This document shows positions 26,944 to 36,472 of a stretch of DNA of 56,104 nt, piece after piece. The translations under genes and the position numbers were made by a program. How positions within the stretch are numbered: position 1 is the stretch's first letter; each line of letters begins with the position of its first letter. This stretch comes from Ureibacillus xyleni (GTDB taxonomy: Bacteria > Bacillota > Bacilli > Bacillales_A > Planococcaceae), in assembly GCF_900217795.1 (NCBI RefSeq), contig NZ_OBMQ01000017.1, positions 28,233-84,336 on the forward strand, in the 5' to 3' direction. The notes beneath the pieces were generated by a model. That model saw nothing but the letters and a program-made list of their open reading frames with translations, made no database searches and had not been told where the DNA came from.

Positions 26944-29512
26944 CTCGCAATGAAATGATTTGATTATGAATGTCTTCTATTGTTTGATGAACAAGCGATC
27001 CAAATAACATAGTTTGCGAACGAGAAGGAACAAATCCGTATTTTTTAAACACCATGTAATTTCTTGGGCATTTTAAATACATCAAATAATCACTTGTATA
27101 TGAATAAACTTTAGGGATTTCATCTTCTTTTACTTCTACTTTAGGCATATCGGTTACGACCACATTCGGTATTTGAGGGTATTTCATTTCCTCTAATAAT
27201 TGCTTAAAAGCTGGTTCAACGGTTTGTCCTTGACCTCTCAAGTTGCTGATAATCAGCATTTCTTCTGCTCTTGATAACGCAACATAGAATAATCTCATTG
27301 TATCAAATTCAGGAATCCTTGCTAACGGTTCATTATCGCCCTCAACTAACGGTCTTACAATCTCTTCTTCTCGTGGAACATTCTTATTTTTCTTTCCAGG
27401 ATTCCCAAGAATAACGTATGGAAATTCAAGCCCTTTAGATTGATGAATTGTTAAAAACGGAACCCTACCTTTTGGGAATGGTGTTTCATCATTTTCAACT
27501 TCCGTTTCTCCAATCCTGAAGAGACCATAGACATACCGACCAAAGAAATCATTTGCAAGATGATCCTCAATCAATCTTGCACCAGTTATCACCGAACTTG
27601 ACTGCTCCATGTATCGTGATAAATACTCTGAAATCATGGATAAATTGCAAATTGGTCCTTCATCTAAACCATCTTCCGCAAGTTTGAACATTTGTGAAAA
27701 ATAAGGGAATCCGCACAATCGGTAAAATAAGTCCAAAACGTTCCAGTCTACTGATGTTGCACGATTAAGAATATATTGCAAACTGAATGGTTTTCCTTCT
27801 TTATTTCTTTGCTCAATAATCTTATCTAATCTATTTGAGCCTAATCCTCGTATTGTTTGTTGGGAGATTAACGGTGTTTTCGTTAAGATTCGTTTATGTG
27901 ATTGCGGGACATAGTTATCTTTTAATGTCCATCCGTTATCGCTTACTGTTTTTAACAATCGGATATAGTCCTCTTTGCACCTTTTCAGTTCTTCAGTTTT
28001 TACAGCAACAAACCGTTCCATTCTTTCATCTTTTTGTATTAATTCTTTTGCTTCTCCCTCTATCACATCTAACCAATCATGAAAATCTTTATATGCACCC
28101 GAAAAGTCTTGTCTGGCAGGTCTTCCAATGATTTTTGTAAAGATACCTAACATTGCTTTTGCTTCCTCAACTTCTAAAAAACGCCCTGCCCTTGGTGCAT
28201 AAACATTAATTCCTTCTTTTTCTAAAGCCCTCTTCATTCGTTTTACATGCTGATTATTTTTCAATGCAGGGAATAAAAATGCAATTTGATTTGGATCTTC
28301 AACCTTTTTTTCGTCAATCAACTTCCTGACAAATTGAGCAATTTCCTCAGCTACATCCTCAGATTTTGATGGAGTTGTAGTAATTACAGATATATCATTG
28401 TCTTGTTTAAATGCTTGGATATTCTTATCGTGTAATCGGTAATAGCCTTCACCGCTCTCCCTCACCCAACTCACCTTATCTATAAAGTTAGTATAAGTTG
28501 TAACTATCTGTTTTTTGGAACGGTAGTTTATATTTAATTTGATTTCTCGTGGTGGTGTTTGCAGATATAACTGACTACGTTGTGGAAACTGTACAAAGTT
28601 TTCAACAGTAGCACCTCGGAATCGGTATAAAGCTTGGTCATCATCACCAACCACACAAAGATTCTTATTTCCCTTCGCTAATCGAAAGAATAGTTGTTCT
28701 TGAATTCGATTTGTGTCCTGAAATTCGTCTATGACAACATGCTCAAATTCAAATATTACATGTTCACTTTCAAGCAACTGATGTAAAGCTCTTTGCTGAA
28801 GAAGTGAGAAATCTACCATGTTATCAGAATGGAGTTTTGCTTTGTACCATTCGTATAATTTTGCAATTTTTAGTAATGTATCATCTCTTTTGCTTTTTGC
28901 GTAATCATATATTTTTTCAACTGGAAGGTTTTCTTCAGAGAATCTATTAAATATTGAAATAATTGATAATGCTGTATCGTGACGTGATTCTGAACGTTTT
29001 CCAAAATATTGTTTCATATCAGAACGCCATATATCTTCTTTTACGTGAAGTAACTCCTCAGTTAATCGCCAAAATGAACTTGAATTTATAAAATAATACT
29101 GGTCTAATTCATCCATGAGAATTGGTGGTTTAACCCTTGAACGATTTTTAATAAAACGTCTATCACCTATTATTTTTTGACAAAGGGAGTGGACTGTTCC
29201 CACATACATTCTTGAAATATCATAGGGAACACCAGTAATGTTTGTTACTGTTCCAAGTATCGTTTGCAATCCGTCTTTTAATTGCTTGGCGGCTTTTTCA
29301 GTAAATGTTGATAAAAATAGTCTTTCAGGTGGAACGTTATGAAATACTATTGCATTTACTGTTCTCCATAAAAGAACTCTTGTTTTACCAGAACCAGGAC
29401 CCGCCATTAAAAATAAAGGTCCTTCTAACGACCTAATCGCATCTAATTGCCCTTCATTTGGAGTAAAGCCATGTATCTGAAATAAACTTTCTAAAGAAAT
29501 AGAATTATTCAT
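26927..29512 (-). CDS. UvrD-like superfamily 1 helicase ending inside a nuclease domain
   Basis: An 861-residue UvrD/PcrA-type helicase. Walker A AGPGSGKT lies at 37-44. The DEFQDT box and the motif III QALYRFRGA follow mid-protein, and TIHQSKGLEFPYVILG and LFYVALSRAEEMLI are motifs V and VI. The last 57 residues contain YLKCPRNY (Cys815) and GSLVHQ (His842), the opening of a RecB/Cas4-type iron-sulphur nuclease domain that continues in the next gene. It is first in an operon with that nuclease, mod and res. Start ATG follows a weak ribosome-binding site. A helicase-nuclease linked to a type III system could process DNA cut or unwound by Res; that is inference. Confidence 0.9.
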   Translation of the reverse strand: MNNSISLESLFQIHGFTPNEGQLDAIRSLEGPLFLMAGPGSGKTRVLLWRTVNAIVFHNVPPERLFLSTFTEKAAKQLKDGLQTILGTVTNITGVPYDISRMYVGTVHSLCQKIIGDRRFIKNRSRVKPPILMDELDQYYFINSSSFWRLTEELLHVKEDIWRSDMKQYFGKRSESRHDTALSIISIFNRFSEENLPVEKIYDYAKSKRDDTLLKIAKLYEWYKAKLHSDNMVDFSLLQQRALHQLLESEHVIFEFEHVVIDEFQDTNRIQEQLFFRLAKGNKNLCVVGDDDQALYRFRGATVENFVQFPQRSQLYLQTPPREIKLNINYRSKKQIVTTYTNFIDKVSWVRESGEGYYRLHDKNIQAFKQDNDISVITTTPSKSEDVAEEIAQFVRKLIDEKKVEDPNQIAFLFPALKNNQHVKRMKRALEKEGINVYAPRAGRFLEVEEAKAMLGIFTKIIGRPARQDFSGAYKDFHDWLDVIEGEAKELIQKDERMERFVAVKTEELKRCKEDYIRLLKTVSDNGWTLKDNYVPQSHKRILTKTPLISQQTIRGLGSNRLDKIIEQRNKEGKPFSLQYILNRATSVDWNVLDLFYRLCGFPYFSQMFKLAEDGLDEGPICNLSMISEYLSRYMEQSSSVITGARLIEDHLANDFFGRYVYGLFRIGETEVENDETPFPKGRVPFLTIHQSKGLEFPYVILGNPGKKNKNVPREEEIVRPLVEGDNEPLARIPEFDTMRLFYVALSRAEEMLIISNLRGQGQTVEPAFKQLLEEMKYPQIPNVVVTDMPKVEVKEDEIPKVYSYTSDYLMYLKCPRNYMVFKKYGFVPSRSQTMLFGSLVHQTIEDIHNQIISLRGDRNE

Positions 29513-29596
29513 TTAGTCAAAACCTCCCCAACAGTTTCCTATAGTAATATTCTACCATTTCATACGTAGTATATGTTTAAAGGTTTCATGAAAATT

Positions 29597-29630
29597 AAAG
29601 AGCTTCACCCGCAAAAGGTAGAAGCTCTTT
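29597..29630 (-). terminator. terminator of the DUF4268-like gene
   Basis: Arms AAAGAGCTTC and GAAGCTCTTT on the minus strand, followed by AATTTTC, directly after the stop at 29639. The about 80 bp that remain before the helicase start must hold the promoter of the type III operon. Confidence 0.7.
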
Positions 29631-29638
29631 CAATAAAG

Positions 29639-30721
29639 TTATTTTGTTAACATTAACTCAGTTAATTCTTCCATCATAATTCGGTAACTATCTTCTGTTG
29701 GAAGTGGTTGTTCTGGTAACTCGATTGGAACTTGAACAAATCTATCGGTTGGAACTACCGAAGTTCTTTCTGGCAATTCCTTAACTTTATAAATGTAAGG
29801 AGAGAATCCATCTATCATTTTCTTAAAGATACTTGCAATCTCCTCAAAAGTTAGCTCATAACTTTCTTTCGGTTCAAAATAAACTCCGATTCGCCTTTTC
29901 TTAAAGCACAGGTCTTGGTGTATAGTATCAACAAGTTCACTTTCAATACTTTTAAATGCTTCATACCAATCCTCTTCTGCTTTGTCGAAGTATAACTCCA
30001 CAAATGCAAGATTTCGAACATCTTTTGCTGAGCATCTATAAATTATCCCAGTTTTGCCCCCACCGCAACTAAGGATTCGATCATTTCGATTTGTCTTTTT
30101 ATCGTAATGAAAATTAAGAAAATACGGTATCTTGCTACGCAACACTTGTAACATTGCTCGCTTTACATCTTCAGTTCGGTCAAAGTCAGGTGGCGATGGA
30201 TTTGTATTAACCTGTCCGCAATGCGATGGATGCATTTGCAGATTCACTAATTCAACATTTAACAGGGGATTCAGTTCCCTTAACAGATAAAAGTTCTTAT
30301 ATATATCCAAACGGTACATTTCATTTAGTTTTTCCAATACAGCGATGGTATCTTCATGAAGTGCAATGGCATAAAAATCAACAAACTCTTTTTGATGCGA
30401 CTCAAACCATTTTTTCAATTCTTCCATAATTCCTTCATCAAATGATTTGGCAATCCATACGATAACCGATTCATTATTTTTTTCAATCATCTCTATTACT
30501 CTGTTCAGATACTTCTTATTTGCTTTCGTGACCTGTACTTCGATAATAACAGGAATTCTTCTCTTAAAATCAACCCCACGAATATCTATGTGATTGTATG
30601 CAATACGTTGTTCAAGCGTAATATTATTGACCTGAAATCCAAGTGTATCTGAAAGCAATTGCGGGTTTTCCTTCAAGAATATAGAAAGTATATTCTCTTT
30701 CATCGAACCATTTTTACTCAT
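29639..30721 (-). CDS. DUF4268-like protein, possible PD-(D/E)XK nuclease
   Basis: A 360-residue protein. The N-terminal 130 residues contain IDIRGVDFKRRIPVIIEVQ, a D...ExQ arrangement of the PD-(D/E)XK type, and alternate strands and helices as in DUF4268-type proteins. The C-terminal half (YFDKAEEDWYEAFKSIESEL) also matches the pattern of that domain. No membrane segment. Such proteins often occur among restriction genes. It stands alone between two terminators and has its own start ATG, upstream of the type III operon on the same strand, so a linked defence role is possible. I am unsure of the exact family. Confidence 0.55.
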   Translation of the reverse strand: MSKNGSMKENILSIFLKENPQLLSDTLGFQVNNITLEQRIAYNHIDIRGVDFKRRIPVIIEVQVTKANKKYLNRVIEMIEKNNESVIVWIAKSFDEGIMEELKKWFESHQKEFVDFYAIALHEDTIAVLEKLNEMYRLDIYKNFYLLRELNPLLNVELVNLQMHPSHCGQVNTNPSPPDFDRTEDVKRAMLQVLRSKIPYFLNFHYDKKTNRNDRILSCGGGKTGIIYRCSAKDVRNLAFVELYFDKAEEDWYEAFKSIESELVDTIHQDLCFKKRRIGVYFEPKESYELTFEEIASIFKKMIDGFSPYIYKVKELPERTSVVPTDRFVQVPIELPEQPLPTEDSYRIMMEELTELMLTK

Positions 30722-30790
30722 GCCAATATATCCTTTCGATATTTAGTTATACCTTACTCATCAATTTTGGTAAAAAATAAATGCATGAAA

Positions 30791-30832
30791 AAAGCACCTA
30801 CCAAATTCGTTAACAGATTCGGTAAGTGCTTT
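30791..30832. terminator. bidirectional hairpin terminator
   Basis: Arms AAAGCACCTACCAAATTCG and GATTCGGTAAGTGCTTT with an A-run before and T-run after, able to stop transcripts from either side. It lies upstream of the DUF4268-like gene. The rest of 30833-31106 is AT-rich and shows no gene or repeat. Confidence 0.7.
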
Positions 30833-31138
30833 GCCTTTTATTTATATAATTATTCTTCAATGGATTCTTCAAAACCATCTTTTTCACCTCTTTTTTGCTA
30901 TTTTCTGTGAATTTTAAAGAAGATGTTGGCTATAGTCAAGCATTTTAACAGGACTTTTAAACCGCTTGAAAACCATATGTATATCTTCTATATAATTTCA
31001 TTATATGTTATGTAAAGTTCTATATGGCTGGTATCAGTAAAATCAATATTATATATGAAACTTATATTTATATTATATTAATATCCTATGTCTATTCTCT
31101 ATGTAAACGGCAACAGAAATTCTGTTACCGCTGGAGAA

Positions 31139-31597
31139 CTAAGTCTCCTTTAATTCGTTGATCAACTCCCCAATCTCGTACAATTCTTGCAAAAGACTTT
31201 CTTTTGACCAGTCCGCATTGAGGATTGCTTCAAGAATTTCAAGTAGTATTTCCTTGGTCTCTGCACTTAGTATTTCACCGTTATGTTGTATTTGGTGATT
31301 GAATAATAATTCTTTTAAATCCGTTGTCTCACCTTTATCCCAGCTCAAACTGGAACCAACCAGAGTCCATGGTTCTACATTTAATGCCTCTGCAAGTACC
31401 ATTAGCTTGGGAAATCCTGGAGATTTCTTTTGTGACCGCTCCAATCGGCTTAGATATGAAGCTGAGATTCCTGTTAAACCTGCAAGCCTACCAAGTGACA
31501 AACCTCTTTCCTCTCTCAACTTTTTTAACATTTTTCCAAAATCATCACTCATCTGTTCCTTTTTCAATTTAGTCCTCTCCTCTTTTACATTTTCCAA
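31139..31597 (-). CDS. XRE-family regulator
   Basis: A 152-residue regulator with a helix-turn-helix at residues 19-75 (MLKKLREERGLSLGRLAGLTGISASYLSRLERSQKK), preceded by a charged N-terminal arm, and a helical C-terminal 60 residues without a known domain. It is close in plan to the SinR-type regulators. The start ATG at 31597 has GGA upstream at weak spacing; an internal ATG at residue 16 (MSDDFG) is also possible. A hairpin with arms GGTAACAGAA and TTCTGTTGCC (31107-31133) follows the stop. Its target is unknown; the short tandem of defence and small genes around it would be candidates. Confidence 0.8.
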   Translation of the reverse strand: MENVKEERTKLKKEQMSDDFGKMLKKLREERGLSLGRLAGLTGISASYLSRLERSQKKSPGFPKLMVLAEALNVEPWTLVGSSLSWDKGETTDLKELLFNHQIQHNGEILSAETKEILLEILEAILNADWSKESLLQELYEIGELINELKET

Positions 31598-31819
31598 AAT
31601 GGAAATCCTGTTTTTTGATCGAATGATCTTTTTATCATAAGCAGGAAGAGGATTTTGATAACTTAAATTAGTAGAGAATTATTTCATTTTCTATTAAGTT
31701 ATTTTGTGAACGAAATAAGGAAAGAGATTAATTGTGTTCAGGTTGTAACTGTTTCGCAATTTACACATTTAAAACAGCCAATCATTTTAAGTGTGAGTAA
31801 CCGAGATGGATTAAGTAGT

Positions 31820-31960
31820 TTATTTTCCCTTTTGCTCATTTATAACTTTCCAGACATAATTCGTATAAGTCTTTAACTCCTTTGCAATCTCCACTTGTTT
31901 CATGCCCTTTTGATGAAGACGTAGTATTTGCTCTTTCTTCGTCATTTTCCCATGTAACAT
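31820..31960 (-). CDS. small helix-turn-helix protein
   Basis: A 46-residue protein read from the ATG at 31960 (MLHGKMTKKEQILRLHQ), chosen because GAGAGGTGAT stands in front of it. The longer frame to 32062 has no such site. The remaining sequence is almost only a helix-turn-helix (EQILRLHQKGMKQVEIAKEL). It resembles the small HTH segments seen in phage or plasmid genes. Whether it regulates or is a remnant of a larger recombinase is unclear. Confidence 0.55.
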   Translation of the reverse strand: MLHGKMTKKEQILRLHQKGMKQVEIAKELKTYTNYVWKVINEQKGK

Positions 31961-32193
31961 AGTAATCACCTCTCGCAAATATTTATTTGGATTATACCTT
32001 TTATCTAAAATTTCCGATAGTAAGCAGTAGCTGTGACTGAGGTATATGACTGTTGTGTACATTCTTTATGTCTTTAATCAAAATTAATAACCTTATACAA
32101 TATAAATGACAAAATTCGGGATTTTTCCTATAATCTATTAAAATGATATTTTACTATATAACTTCATAATAAAATTCACTGGGGGTAAAGACT

Positions 32194-32814
32194 GTGAAAA
32201 CCTTTGATTCCGTCACTGATTTTATTAATCACTATAACAATAGACAGACGATTTCCACTTCAGTTTCCATAACTCTTAATGGAAATGAACATACATTTCT
32301 AAGAACTTCCACTCACAGTAATGACAAGATTGCAAAACGTATGTTTGACAGCTATCAATTTGTTGAAGAGGAAAATTACGGTTTAGGAATTGAGCTTACT
32401 GTTAATTATTACCGTTACTTCGAAATGAAGATTATTTTGGAAGCCTACTTTAGCTTTTATCACGATAAAGAGACGTTTTTACTTAGTCCTTTTTATTTCT
32501 ATGACAAATTTGTCAGTGATGAAGATTTTGAGCAATATAAAGATTCTATTTCAGATTCATTAGAAAAATGGACTGGATTAAAGTGGGTTAATATAAATCG
32601 GGTTCAAAACGCTTTTAATGATATTCGACTAAATACATATATGAAGGCACACAAGGATTTAGCATACGAGCTTCCATTTCATATTTACAAAGATGAGGAA
32701 AGTTCAATGGTTACCAATTTTATAGATTTAAAAAGAAAAGATAAATGGAAAATTGATGAGGAAGGTAAAAGTAGATACTTTACAGAACCACTCGTAGTCC
32801 CTGAATATTGGTAG
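32194..32814 (+). CDS. hypothetical protein
   Basis: I do not recognise this 206-residue protein. It is soluble, mixed alpha/beta, Tyr/Phe-rich in the centre and acidic, with no signal peptide or membrane segment. Start ATG or GTG has GGGGGT seven bases upstream. The next gene follows in 48 bp on the same strand, so the two are probably an operon. No motif points to a function. Confidence 0.65.
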   Translation: MKTFDSVTDFINHYNNRQTISTSVSITLNGNEHTFLRTSTHSNDKIAKRMFDSYQFVEEENYGLGIELTVNYYRYFEMKIILEAYFSFYHDKETFLLSPFYFYDKFVSDEDFEQYKDSISDSLEKWTGLKWVNINRVQNAFNDIRLNTYMKAHKDLAYELPFHIYKDEESSMVTNFIDLKRKDKWKIDEEGKSRYFTEPLVVPEYW

Positions 32815-32861
32815 CATAAATCACAGTCTTTCTTTAACACTTTTTAACAGGAGGAGTTTTT

Positions 32862-33368
32862 ATGTTTATTGAAAAGATTGATCCACAATTATTGGAAGAA
32901 ATTCGTGAAGCACTATATGAAGAACAGAATGAGCTTCAAGCAAATTGGGATGGAGTATTAATAGACCTTAAGAACGAAGATTTTGAAGATCTATTACGTT
33001 CGCAAATCTTTAGTGATTATCTTAATATCCCACTACATATGTTATCTGAAATGATTAGTCAGCACTTCCCGTTTATAAAAGAAAAGGATATTTTTCCTGA
33101 CCCATACTCGGATGTTATTATTTCTGAAAATGGAGAAAGTAAAGTGGTTTGTTTGCGTGTATATGCAGATCATTTTGGTCTCGACAGATCAATGCTAAGC
33201 GAAATCGAATTAAAACAATTGGATAAGTTATTTGAAGAGTTAACCCAACTATATGAAGATTTGGAAGTTGACACAACATTATATATTGCTCCTGTTCCTT
33301 TAGAGGAAGTTCCGAACGACTATCTCGATGAGGAAGATGAACAAGAGTTTGTTCGGCTTGAATTTTAA
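32862..33368 (+). CDS. acidic hypothetical protein
   Basis: A 168-residue, strongly acidic, soluble protein with no recognised domain. Its Leu/Glu-rich N-terminus (LLEEIREALYEEQNEL) suggests helices; the C-terminus EDEQEF is very acidic. It has a clear ribosome-binding site AGGAGGAG and follows the hypothetical gene at 32194 with a short gap. A strong terminator follows. An immunity or antitoxin-like role would fit the acidity, but nothing else supports it. Confidence 0.65.
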   Translation: MFIEKIDPQLLEEIREALYEEQNELQANWDGVLIDLKNEDFEDLLRSQIFSDYLNIPLHMLSEMISQHFPFIKEKDIFPDPYSDVIISENGESKVVCLRVYADHFGLDRSMLSEIELKQLDKLFEELTQLYEDLEVDTTLYIAPVPLEEVPNDYLDEEDEQEFVRLEF

Positions 33369-33387
33369 ATTGTATTAAAATATTTCA

Positions 33388-33428
33388 AGAAGTAGGATAA
33401 TAACGTTAAAATTATCCTACTTCTTTTT
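33388..33428 (+). terminator. terminator after the two hypothetical genes
   Basis: Perfect arms AGAAGTAGGATAAT and ATTATCCTACTTCT followed by TTTTTCTTT. It lies 20 bp after the stop at 33368. Confidence 0.85.
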
Positions 33429-33474
33429 CTTTGAAAATAATTTCCCCTTCTGATTTGGCAGTTCCTCCTTGAGC

Positions 33475-33523
33475 ATTAAAAAGAATTACTCCAAGCCTGG
33501 CAAGAAGAGGAGTTCCTCATGAT
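33475..33523 (-). ncRNA. degenerate partial copy of the small RNA family (terminator part)
   Basis: On the minus strand the hairpin with GAGGAACTCCTC, GCCAGGCTTGG and AGTAATTCTTTTTAATG matches the 3' hairpin of the RNA at 39679-39791 (which has the same CCAGGCTT and AGTTCTTTTTTT). The two 5' hairpins are not recognisable, and no promoter stands in front. The other parts of 33430-33798 hold only the terminator-like dyad GGAAAGAC...GTCTTTCC (33741-33787) after the MocR gene. Confidence 0.4.
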
Positions 33524-33798
33524 AAATAATATTATTAGGAACTGAATCATCAAAAATTGAGTTTGTGGTTAAGAAAAGTGGTTCTGGCAATTAAAATATG
33601 TAGGTTTATAGTATTATGCCTAAAACACTTTGATTTTTTTAGGATAAATTGCAAAGAGCAAATATTTACATATTTGTTATGCTGTGCTAACTGGGCAGGT
33701 TAGTGGAACAAGTGACTATTTGGTAATTAGTTAAGTTACGGGAAAGACTGATTTCTCAATTTTAACACTGAGAAATTGGTCTTTCCGTACTGAATTTT

Positions 33799-35250
33799 TT
33801 AATGTTGTAAATCCTTATTTTCCTGTGATTTATTTCGGCTTAATTCTAACAAAATATTTAATCCTACTTTTAATTCTTCAAATGACGCATAGGCATAGGA
33901 AAGACGAATATGATGTAAATCTCTTGTTTCATAAATATAACCTGGGTTGATCAAAACATTTTTGTTAATTAAATTTAAAAATAATGCCTTATTTACAATA
34001 GGTTCATGAAACCTGAGCCATATATAGAAACCACCCTCAGATTTTTTCCAAGTAGCGATTTCTTGGAATTGCCGTTCCAATATATCTTCTACAAGGGTAG
34101 CTCTTCTTTTCAATTGTTCACGAAGTTTAATTAAATGCCTTTCATATAGACCAGATGATATCCAGTGTGCAACGATTTCTTGAGAAAAGGCACTTGAACC
34201 ATAATCTGTTTGCATTTTGATATCAGCTAATCGTCTGATTACAGGTGTAGGTGCAACAACCCAACCAATTCGTAATCCAGGACTTAGTGTTTTGGATACA
34301 CTGCCGATATAAAGAACTTGCCCCAATGTATCAAAAGACTTTAAAGCAGGCGAAGAAGGTTCAAATAACAATTCGTGGTAAACATCATCCTCAATAATCG
34401 GAATTTGAAGTTCTTTACACACATTGTAAAACTTTATCCTTTCTTCTACTGACCAATTATCTCCTGTTGGATTATGTAATGTTGGTACACAGTAGAATAA
34501 AGATTGTCTTTTTCTTTTATGTGTTCGTAAGGAATCTGCTAAATGTACATCCCGTAAAACTGAAATCATTCGCATTCCAGAAGATTGAAAGGGGTGGACA
34601 GAATTCAAATACGAAGGTTGTTCTTGAAAGACGATTGAACCTTCTTCTAATAATCCAATTGCAATTAATTGAAGTGCTTGCAATGCACCTGAAACAATTA
34701 AAATATTCTCTGGATCTGTTTGAATACCTCGATTCGTTAAATAATTGCATAAAATTCTCCTTAGTTTTTCACTTCCTTGTGGCGATGAATAGCCAATTTC
34801 TTTTGAATCCAGGGATATCTCCTTCAATGACTGTTCAATTTGCTTTGTTGGTAGTAATTCTGGTGATAATTCTCCTGTTCCAAGACGGATAATATGATCC
34901 ATTTGCTCATATTCATTGATGAGTTGAATTGTATGGTAGTTTGGTTTATGAATACTTGATTTAATGTGTTGTTGCCAATTCGGTTGAGCTCGGTTTAGAA
35001 GTACATTCCAAGAATTATTAGCTACAAAGACCCCTGACCCCATTTTTGATTCGAGAAAACCATCTGCCTTTAATTCATCTATAGCAAGTTGAACGGTGCT
35101 TCTATTTATATTAAACTCCATTGCGAGTTGGCGTTGCGTTGGAATCCTTGTGCCAACAGTCCAATCACCTCGTTCAATACGAGATTTTATCCAATCTACA
35201 AGTTGCTCTTGAATGGTCAAATGAGAATGACGATTTGGTTTCCACTGCAT
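33799..35250 (-). CDS. MocR/PdxR-type GntR regulator with aminotransferase domain
   Basis: A 483-residue regulator from the ATG at 35250, which has AAAGGGGGAT upstream. The N-terminal winged helix (LTIQEQLVDWIKSRIERGDW, then QRQLAMEFNINRSTVQLAIDEL) is GntR-like. The rest is a class I aminotransferase-like domain that binds pyridoxal phosphate: YSSPQGSEKLRRIL, then IIEDDVYHELLF, and the Schiff-base lysine in GSVSKTLSPGLRIGW. Such MocR regulators sense amino acids or pyridoxal phosphate. It is divergent from a LysE-type exporter gene with 100 bp between the starts, so control of that gene is likely. Confidence 0.9.
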   Translation of the reverse strand: MQWKPNRHSHLTIQEQLVDWIKSRIERGDWTVGTRIPTQRQLAMEFNINRSTVQLAIDELKADGFLESKMGSGVFVANNSWNVLLNRAQPNWQQHIKSSIHKPNYHTIQLINEYEQMDHIIRLGTGELSPELLPTKQIEQSLKEISLDSKEIGYSSPQGSEKLRRILCNYLTNRGIQTDPENILIVSGALQALQLIAIGLLEEGSIVFQEQPSYLNSVHPFQSSGMRMISVLRDVHLADSLRTHKRKRQSLFYCVPTLHNPTGDNWSVEERIKFYNVCKELQIPIIEDDVYHELLFEPSSPALKSFDTLGQVLYIGSVSKTLSPGLRIGWVVAPTPVIRRLADIKMQTDYGSSAFSQEIVAHWISSGLYERHLIKLREQLKRRATLVEDILERQFQEIATWKKSEGGFYIWLRFHEPIVNKALFLNLINKNVLINPGYIYETRDLHHIRLSYAYASFEELKVGLNILLELSRNKSQENKDLQH

Positions 35251-35352
35251 ATAATCCCCCTTTAAAAAATTGGATGGATATAAAAACATCCAATTGGTTG
35301 TTTCCTTTTAGTTTTATCATAGTACGATAGTATTTGAAAGGGAGTTGACTAT

Positions 35353-35952
35353 ATGGAAGCCATTCTTCATGGAATAATCTTAGCATTCGGACTCATTTTA
35401 CCTTTAGGAGTGCAGAACGTATTTATATTTTCACAGGGAGCCACACAGCCAAAACTAATTCGGGCACTTCCAGCTACTATTACAGCTTCACTTTGTGATA
35501 CATTTTTAATCCTTTTAGCTATCTTCGGGCTATCTGTAATCGTCTTACAATTCGAATGGCTACGGGTTAGCCTAATGTTTGCGGGGATTTTATTTTTACT
35601 TTACATGGGTTATGCTATTTGGCGTTCTGAACCAACAACTAATACGAATAAAGCATTACCAACCCGTCAACAGATCATCTTTGCTTTATCCGTTTCTTTA
35701 TTAAATCCTCATGCCATTTTAGATATAGTCGGTGTTATTGGGACAAGTGCCTTAAAATATGTAGGAACAGAACAAGTCTTATTTACAATTGCATGTATAA
35801 CAGTATCTTGGATTTGGTTCTTTGGGCTAATGTTGGCGGGCTCAATTATGAAGAAATTAGACGGTACAGGAGGTTTAATGAGCATATTTAACAAATTCTC
35901 TGCCCTGTTTATCTGGGGAACTGCTATTTATCTTTTTATTGGACTAATATAA
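35353..35952 (+). CDS. LysE-family amino-acid exporter
   Basis: A 199-residue membrane protein with about six hydrophobic segments and the family opening GIILAFGLILPLGVQNVFIFSQGA (two parts: LGVQN is the signature), then LPATITASLCDTFLILLAI and SLLNPHAILD. LysE/ArgO-type proteins export basic or other amino acids. Start ATG lies eight bases after AAGGGAG. It is divergent from the MocR regulator, a common arrangement. No other gene is linked on its right; the next frames are small and AT-rich. Confidence 0.9.
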   Translation: MEAILHGIILAFGLILPLGVQNVFIFSQGATQPKLIRALPATITASLCDTFLILLAIFGLSVIVLQFEWLRVSLMFAGILFLLYMGYAIWRSEPTTNTNKALPTRQQIIFALSVSLLNPHAILDIVGVIGTSALKYVGTEQVLFTIACITVSWIWFFGLMLAGSIMKKLDGTGGLMSIFNKFSALFIWGTAIYLFIGLI

Positions 35953-36101
35953 CATACCATAATAGGGTGTTTGTGATAGACTGTACTTAAATTAACGAAG
36001 GCTTTACTTCAAGAAGGAAAATGCTCGTTTCTTATTGAAGTAAAGGGGCAGTTTACTTGAACAAGGATTGGTTACACTTTAAGTAGGGGGTGTAACCTAC
36101 A

Positions 36102-36389
36102 TTGCAATATTTAAAGTTTCTTTTTTACGAAATGATTTTATTTAGCCCGTTTTTTATTTTGAATTTTTATGAAAGTATTTACCCTAATTCACCATTTACT
36201 CAAGGTGGATTTTTAAATCTTACATTAACCTTGCTCATATATGCAGTTCTAATCGGTTTATTGATTAAATTATTTCTACGGTTTAATACTATTTCATTTA
36301 AAAGAAAGATTTTGCTCTCCATTCCCAACTTATTTCTTTCTGGATTAATTATAGGCATAATAATGTTTTTCGTTTTTGGTGCAGAGTGA
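36102..36389 (+). CDS. small membrane protein
   Basis: A 95-residue protein with three hydrophobic segments (about 8-24, 38-60 and 76-93). It starts at TTG, eleven bases after AGGGGG. No family is recognised. It lies in a stretch (35950-37460) of short membrane proteins separated by repeat-like text (CTTAAATTAACGAAGGC at 35988, and a relative at 37487), typical of decayed accessory DNA. Expression is uncertain. Confidence 0.45.
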   Translation: MQYLKFLFYEMILFSPFFILNFYESIYPNSPFTQGGFLNLTLTLLIYAVLIGLLIKLFLRFNTISFKRKILLSIPNLFLSGLIIGIIMFFVFGAE

Positions 36390-36472
36390 TATTTGTTATT
36401 CAACTTAAGCGGCTTGAGTTTAAGAAAGGGTTGTTGCTACAATCCTTTTTATACTGATAATTAAAGTATAAG

